Assembly: GCF_004138165.1 (NCBI RefSeq)
Contig: NZ_RYFF01000027.1
Coordinates: 1-64,000 of the forward strand
DNA from: Candidatus Chloroploca sp. Khr17
GTDB taxonomy: Bacteria > Chloroflexota > Chloroflexia > Chloroflexales > Chloroflexaceae
Reading direction: 5' to 3'
Length of the DNA stretch: 64,000 nucleotides
This document shows positions 59,736 to 64,000 of the stretch, piece after piece. The first letter of the stretch is position 1, and every line of letters begins with the position of its first letter. The notes below the pieces were generated by a model. The model did not search any database and was not told the origin of the DNA. It was given only the letters and a program-made list of their open reading frames with translations. Made by a program: the position numbers and the translations under genes.

Positions 59736-60467
59736 ATGCGCCAACAACTTGGGCTCTACATTTCGCGTCAGGCGAGTTCATTACCACAGTATGTCTTCGA
59801 GCAACTGGTTCAGGCGAGCCTGGGCTGGGTGCCGAGCATCGTCGGCGTAGGAGTACGCGCAGTCGCGTACCGGAGCATCCTTGACATGAAGGGCATGGCA
59901 GCCATTGAAGATGGCGTACGGATCAGGTTTGCCTCGGATGTTCGCCTCGGCAAGGGCGTCTATCTCGACCACGGCGTCTATTTGCACGCCTGCCCAGGCG
60001 GGATCACCATCGGTGACGAGAGCCTGGTAATGAAGAACGCGATCCTGCACGTCTACAACTTCCGCGATCTTCCCCATAGTCATATCACCATTGGCGCACG
60101 TTCCCTCATCGGCGAGAGTTGCATTTTGCGCGGGCAGGGTGGCATTCACATTGGCGACGATGTCTACCTTGGCACGCTGGTGCAAGTACTCGCCGTCAAT
60201 CATGTCATCAACGATACAACCCGACCAATCAGCCATCAGGGCATCACGGCCCAGGGCATCACGATTGAAACAGGTGCATGGATTGGCAGCGGGGCCATTG
60301 TGCTCGATGGTGTACGGGTAGGACGCAACAGCGTGGTTGGTGCAGGTGCCGTCGTAACAAAGGACGTTCCCGACTACAGTGTCGCCGTGGGCAATCCAGC
60401 CCGTGTGGTACGGGATCTGCGAACCGATCCACTGCCTCCGCGGCAACCTGAGCTACGTGTCTATTGA
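59736..60467 (+). CDS. Left-handed beta-helix acyltransferase
   Basis: A 243-residue protein. Many hexapeptide repeats run from about residue 65 to 225, for example [33 protein letters not shown] and [46 protein letters not shown]. This C-terminal block is typical of maltose/galactoside- or sugar O-acetyltransferases. A His in LAVNHVIND is a candidate catalytic base. Probably modifies a cell-surface glycan or polysaccharide. It is 58 bp upstream of a glycosyltransferase on the same strand. Confidence 0.9.
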   Translation: MRQQLGLYISRQASSLPQYVFEQLVQASLGWVPSIVGVGVRAVAYRSILDMKGMAAIEDGVRIRFASDVRLGKGVYLDHGVYLHACPGGITIGDESLVMKNAILHVYNFRDLPHSHITIGARSLIGESCILRGQGGIHIGDDVYLGTLVQVLAVNHVINDTTRPISHQGITAQGITIETGAWIGSGAIVLDGVRVGRNSVVGAGAVVTKDVPDYSVAVGNPARVVRDLRTDPLPPRQPELRVY

Positions 60468-60525
60468 TGAAAGCTTATCAGGCCCCGGCGGATCTGCCGG
60501 GCTATGCAGGACAGGAGCACACCCT

Positions 60526-61767
60526 ATGACGACCCTCTCAGTGGTCATCCCGGCCTACAACGAAGAGGACGGCATCGAGGCAATTGTTGACCGTGTACTG
60601 GCAATCGCGCCCCAGCTCGCCGAGGTTGGCGTTGCTGAACTTGAGTGCATTGTGGTTGATGATGGTTCATCCGACCGCACTGCCGAGATTGTTGCAGGGT
60701 ATGGAGAACGTGTCCGGCTGATCCGCCAGCAAAACCGTGGGTACGGCGGTGCCCTCAAGACAGGCTTTGGGGCCGCTACGGGTGAGTTGATCGGCTTCCT
60801 TGATGCCGATAGCACCTATCCACCTGAATACTTCCCCAAAATGTGCCAGGTTGCCATGGACGGGGCCGATATTGTCATCGGCAGCCGCATGGCAGGTGAG
60901 CACAGCGAGATGCCGCTTGTCCGACGGGTAGGCAATACCATCTTTGCCTCGCTGCTTTCGCTCGTCTCAGGCGTACGCATTAGCGATAGCGCCAGTGGGC
61001 AGCGCGTGCTCCGTCGTTCGGTGCTGCCAATGATCTATCCGTTGCCCAATACACTCGACTTCACCCCAGCGATGAGCACCCGTGCGTTGCACGAGCATCT
61101 CAATATCGTTGAAGTGCCCATCCCGTACAAAGAGCGCTCGGGGCGCAGCAAGCTCAGTGTCGTCCGTGATGGCCTGCGTTTCTTCAAGTCAATTGTCTGG
61201 ACCGCGCTCACCTACAATCCCGTGCGCATCTTCGGCGGCATCGGGTTGGCCATGCTGCTCATGGCCCTGATGATTGTTGGGGTGCAACTGGTTGGCAGCC
61301 TCGTTGTCGGCAGCCTCAGCTGGTCCTTCCCGCAACTCTTCGGTGCGCTCGTGCTCGCCGTCGCCGGGGTGACCGCCTATACGACCGGAACCACCTTTAG
61401 CTATGTGGTCGCCCTCTTCCATACGCGCCCGATCCGCCAGGGTCTCTTTGGCCCCTACGGCAACGGACGCAAGATCGAAAAGCATTACTGGTGGCTCGGG
61501 TTGCTCGCCATCCTTGGTGGTATTGGTGTCTATGTCGCCGCCGTTGTCTTTGACCTGACCAATCCCGCCCTCGCCACGTCATGGTTTGCGCCTGTCCTCA
61601 GTGCATTGATGGTGCTCACCGGGGTGCAGTTGATGAGTGCGTGGAGCCTCGCCCGCGTGCTGTCCGAGTTGAGCCGCCGCGATGCCGAGATGGAAGCGGA
61701 TTTGAACTGGACGTATGTTCCTGCCGCTCACCCGGCTCACGCCGATGCCGTCGCTCAGCAGATCTAA
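60526..61767 (+). CDS. Family 2 glycosyltransferase with C-terminal membrane helices
   Basis: A 413-residue protein; ATG 60526 follows AGGACAGGAGCACACC. The GT-A domain shows SVVIPAYNEEDGI, CIVVDDGSSDRT, GFLDADSTYPPEY (DxD) and IVIGSRMAG, as in dolichol-phosphate-mannose-synthase-like enzymes. About four hydrophobic helices follow (from residue about 235). It likely transfers a sugar to a lipid carrier or glycan at the membrane, in the same unit as the acyltransferase. A hairpin terminator follows. Confidence 0.92.
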   Translation: MTTLSVVIPAYNEEDGIEAIVDRVLAIAPQLAEVGVAELECIVVDDGSSDRTAEIVAGYGERVRLIRQQNRGYGGALKTGFGAATGELIGFLDADSTYPPEYFPKMCQVAMDGADIVIGSRMAGEHSEMPLVRRVGNTIFASLLSLVSGVRISDSASGQRVLRRSVLPMIYPLPNTLDFTPAMSTRALHEHLNIVEVPIPYKERSGRSKLSVVRDGLRFFKSIVWTALTYNPVRIFGGIGLAMLLMALMIVGVQLVGSLVVGSLSWSFPQLFGALVLAVAGVTAYTTGTTFSYVVALFHTRPIRQGLFGPYGNGRKIEKHYWWLGLLAILGGIGVYVAAVVFDLTNPALATSWFAPVLSALMVLTGVQLMSAWSLARVLSELSRRDAEMEADLNWTYVPAAHPAHADAVAQQI

Positions 61768-61771
61768 AAAG

Positions 61772-61829
61772 AGACCTCACAGGTCTTGATGATGGCGTCC
61801 CCATGCGGAAGAGCAGACCTGTGAGGTCT
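61772..61829 (+). terminator. Hairpin terminator after the glycosyltransferase
   Basis: AGACCTCACAGGTCT at 61772-61786 pairs perfectly with 61815-61829, a 15-bp stem with a 28-base loop, followed by a T-rich stretch TCTTCTTTG. Each arm is itself nearly palindromic. Confidence 0.7.
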
Positions 61830-61881
61830 TCTTTGAAAAGTGTTGGATCTACGTGAGCATCGTGCGAGGGAAAAGTTCGTC

Positions 61882-62334
61882 ATGGATCAAGGTTTTGAGC
61901 AGTGGAGTGCCGCAAATCTGGGCCAGTGGCACTATGTGTTCGGCTATCTGATAGTGCTAGTCAGTCACAACTGGCCCATCATCCTGGCCGTGCTGCTCTT
62001 GATCATCTTTGGGCTACGCTTGTATGCCCAACCGACCCGCGCACGCGTCGCATGGTTATTCACGGCCTTTCTGCTGGGTCTGGTCTATGAATACGAAAAA
62101 CATATCGCTGGAGAGTTGCATCAAGCAATTGACTTTCTCTTTAGTGTTGAAATCAGTGCATGGAACCGTCCCCTTCATCTGCTGGTGGGGCCAGGAATGA
62201 ATGCTGTGTTGCTGATGGCTTTTTTCGCTATGCTCATCCAGGCGGTGCGACTCAGTTTCTTTTCACCAGAGCGTCAGCGCAAGACCGCACGCCGCCGTTC
62301 TTCCAACGAACATGTTCCCGCCGAAAGGCCATAA
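61882..62334 (+). CDS. Small membrane protein upstream of the BchE-like gene
   Basis: A 150-residue protein with three hydrophobic segments (about residues 15-35, 60-75 and 105-125) and a basic tail (RQRKTARRRSSNEH). ATG 61882 follows GAGGGAAAAG. Family not recognised. It is 64 bp upstream of the radical SAM gene on the same strand. Confidence 0.7.
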   Translation: MDQGFEQWSAANLGQWHYVFGYLIVLVSHNWPIILAVLLLIIFGLRLYAQPTRARVAWLFTAFLLGLVYEYEKHIAGELHQAIDFLFSVEISAWNRPLHLLVGPGMNAVLLMAFFAMLIQAVRLSFFSPERQRKTARRRSSNEHVPAERP

Positions 62335-62398
62335 GCGCTTACATTGTAGCTATGTGATCAGCCGTACCGTCAGGTGCGATAAAAAGGAGTTTGAATTC

Positions 62399-64000
62399 AT
62401 GAGTGAAGAGACGCAGTCGCAATCTGGCGAAAAACGCATGGCTCCAGGAGACAAAGCAACCGGCATCAAACTGGTCGCCCCCGCCCGCGCCAATGAGCGT
62501 TCGGGCGAGATCCGGTTTGTCGAGATGCCCCGCGAGCGCAACCCGCGCCTTGATGTGCTCGTCCTCAATCCGCCCTCACCCGATGGCGACCTCTTCCTGC
62601 GCGATATCGCGCGCGTTGGTCGTCGTACCCGTGATGGCATTATCTGGCCTCAGACCGCCCTGGCCCAGATCGGGGCCGTGGTGCAAGAGGCCGGCTATAG
62701 CGTTGATGTGATCGACGCCATTGGCCTCGGGATGACCTGGGAAGATTTCGAGCGCTATATGTGGAAGCATAAGCCCCGTTATATGGTCATCCACGCCACT
62801 GCGCCAACCCTGACCAATGATATGCGGACAACCTTTGTCGGCAAGGCCGTCGGCACGATCTCGATGGCGATTGGCACCCACGTGACGCCAATGACCCGCG
62901 AGACCCTAGAAACCTATCCGACCCTCGATGTCGTGGTGCGCGGTGAGCCCGAGATGACTATTGTTGATGTCATTCGCACCATTGATCGCCAGGTTGCCAG
63001 CGAGCATGCCGATGAGACCGTACCCGTCGGCAATGCCGATCTGACCGCACCATGGCGCAAGTTGCCCTTCCCTGATGCCTCGTACCTCACCACACGAGGG
63101 CGCTTCCTCGGCGTCTATCCGCAGGTGATCGCCCGTGCCCTCCGTGAGACGCTTGGCATTGGCTTCCGCGATGAGCACGGCGAGATCAAGATCAATCCTG
63201 ACCGCCCGTTTATCGAGAACCTCGATAGCCTGCCTTTGCCCCTTCACCACAAGTTGCCCTGGCAGAAGTATAAGGTGCCGATTATCGGTGGACCCTATAC
63301 CTTTGTGCTCACCAGCCGTGGTTGCCCCGCCGGTTGCCGCTACTGCATCAAGCACGTCACCTACCAGTCGAGCGTCCGCCACCGCAGCCCCGAACATGTG
63401 TTGCAAGAGATGGTGATGCTCAAAGAGATGGGCATGCACCATATTCACTTCGAGGCCGATCTCTTTACCGTCAAGAAGGAATTTGTCTACGATCTCTGCA
63501 ATACCATCATCAAAGAAGGCCTCCAGTTGCGCTGGAGCTGCAATAGTCGCGTTGACTTCGTAGACGAAGAGCAGCTCAAGTTGATGCGCCGCGCAGGCTG
63601 TTTCTTGATTGCCTGGGGGCTCGAAAGTGGCAGCGAGGCGGTGCTCAAGCGGGCACGCAAGGGCACAACCGTCAAGCGCATCCAGGAGTCGATTGCCGCC
63701 AGTCATCGCGCCGGGATCAAGAACTGGGGCTATTTCATCGTCGGCCTCCCCGGTGAAACGGTTGAGACGATCCAGCAGACGATCACGCTCTCCAAGCAGT
63801 TGCCGCTCGACATTGCCCTCTTCCACATCGCGACCCCCTATCCAGGGACGCCCTTCTACTACGAGGCGGTCGAGAATGGCTGGATTGATATGAACCGCTG
63901 GGAAGATTACGATATGTACTCCCACACGGTGCTCAACTATCCGCACCTCAGCTCACAGGATCTCGAATACTGGGCCAAGCGCGCCGCCCGCGAATGGTCG
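62399..64000 (+). CDS. B12-binding radical SAM enzyme, BchE-like (cut by window end)
   Basis: An open frame of 534 codons that runs off the right edge. ATG 62399 follows AAAAAGGAGTTTGAATTC. An N-terminal cobalamin-binding domain (about residues 50-200: LDVLVLNPPSPDGD, QTALAQIGAVVQEAGYSVDVIDAIG) is followed by the radical SAM domain, with the iron-sulphur motif C-x3-C-x2-C in RGCPAGCRYCIKH (about 307-319). Proteins of this build include BchE, the anaerobic Mg-protoporphyrin monomethyl ester cyclase, and methylases acting on tetrapyrroles or hopanoids. BchE fits a phototroph, but its exact role cannot be set here. Confidence 0.88.
   Translation, partial: MSEETQSQSGEKRMAPGDKATGIKLVAPARANERSGEIRFVEMPRERNPRLDVLVLNPPSPDGDLFLRDIARVGRRTRDGIIWPQTALAQIGAVVQEAGYSVDVIDAIGLGMTWEDFERYMWKHKPRYMVIHATAPTLTNDMRTTFVGKAVGTISMAIGTHVTPMTRETLETYPTLDVVVRGEPEMTIVDVIRTIDRQVASEHADETVPVGNADLTAPWRKLPFPDASYLTTRGRFLGVYPQVIARALRETLGIGFRDEHGEIKINPDRPFIENLDSLPLPLHHKLPWQKYKVPIIGGPYTFVLTSRGCPAGCRYCIKHVTYQSSVRHRSPEHVLQEMVMLKEMGMHHIHFEADLFTVKKEFVYDLCNTIIKEGLQLRWSCNSRVDFVDEEQLKLMRRAGCFLIAWGLESGSEAVLKRARKGTTVKRIQESIAASHRAGIKNWGYFIVGLPGETVETIQQTITLSKQLPLDIALFHIATPYPGTPFYYEAVENGWIDMNRWEDYDMYSHTVLNYPHLSSQDLEYWAKRAAREWS

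Overview
The window looks like part of a chromosome from a filamentous phototrophic Chloroflexota (Chloroflexales-type). This is inferred from the high GC, the many dispersed palindromic repeats and a BchE-like B12-binding radical SAM protein at the right edge; no 16S or other marker gene is present to prove it.

Left third (1-19100): a complete reverse-transcriptase-associated type III-B CRISPR locus. A nine-spacer array sits at the left edge. A minus-strand adaptation operon carries a small two-helix membrane protein, an RNase HI, a stand-alone reverse transcriptase, cas1 and cas2. A plus-strand unit carries an SPFH/coiled-coil protein, cas6, cmr2(cas10)-cmr3-cmr1-cmr4-cmr5-cmr6 and a CARF-HEPN Csx1-type RNase. 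WYL-domain proteins flank both ends. The Cas10 keeps the GGDD cyclase motif but seems to lack the HD nuclease domain, so interference probably depends on cyclic oligoadenylate signalling to the Csx1-like RNase.

19100-21100 is a decay zone: two toxin-antitoxin loci in which both PIN toxins are truncated while the antitoxin reading frames survive, a C-terminal scrap of a type I methylase (HsdM), and several copies of one palindromic repeat family.

22395-32373 holds a three-gene cassette that I regard as the best candidate for an undescribed system: a 1345-residue protein whose last ~370 residues are a complete primary-type sigma-70 factor (region 1.1-like to 4.2), a 1659-residue DEAH/DUF1998 helicase of the kind used in Druantia/DISARM-type defence, and a 267-residue protein I do not recognise. 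Integrase debris, an AlbA_2/Schlafen-like regulator, a STAND (NB-ARC plus TPR) protein of mosaic composition, two small membrane proteins and a tRNA-Leu follow (32800-39220), suggesting an accessory island.

The right part is mostly housekeeping: an SMR exporter (sugE), a glyoxalase-fold protein, a patatin phospholipase, a YihY membrane protein, a SatP-type acetate permease, a UV endonuclease (uvsE), and a likely Zur regulon (COG0523 GTPase, cysteine-poor L28 paralogue, FAD oxidoreductase) behind two matching operators. Then come a large hybrid histidine kinase, an HD-GYP response regulator, a NarX-NarL-like fusion, hicAB inserted beside dprA with a duplicated dprA tail, and a glycan/membrane cluster ending in the BchE-like gene.

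A second theme is mobile palindromic repeats. One 120-bp copy sits in frame inside the FAD oxidoreductase gene, bounded by a perfect 12-bp direct duplication.
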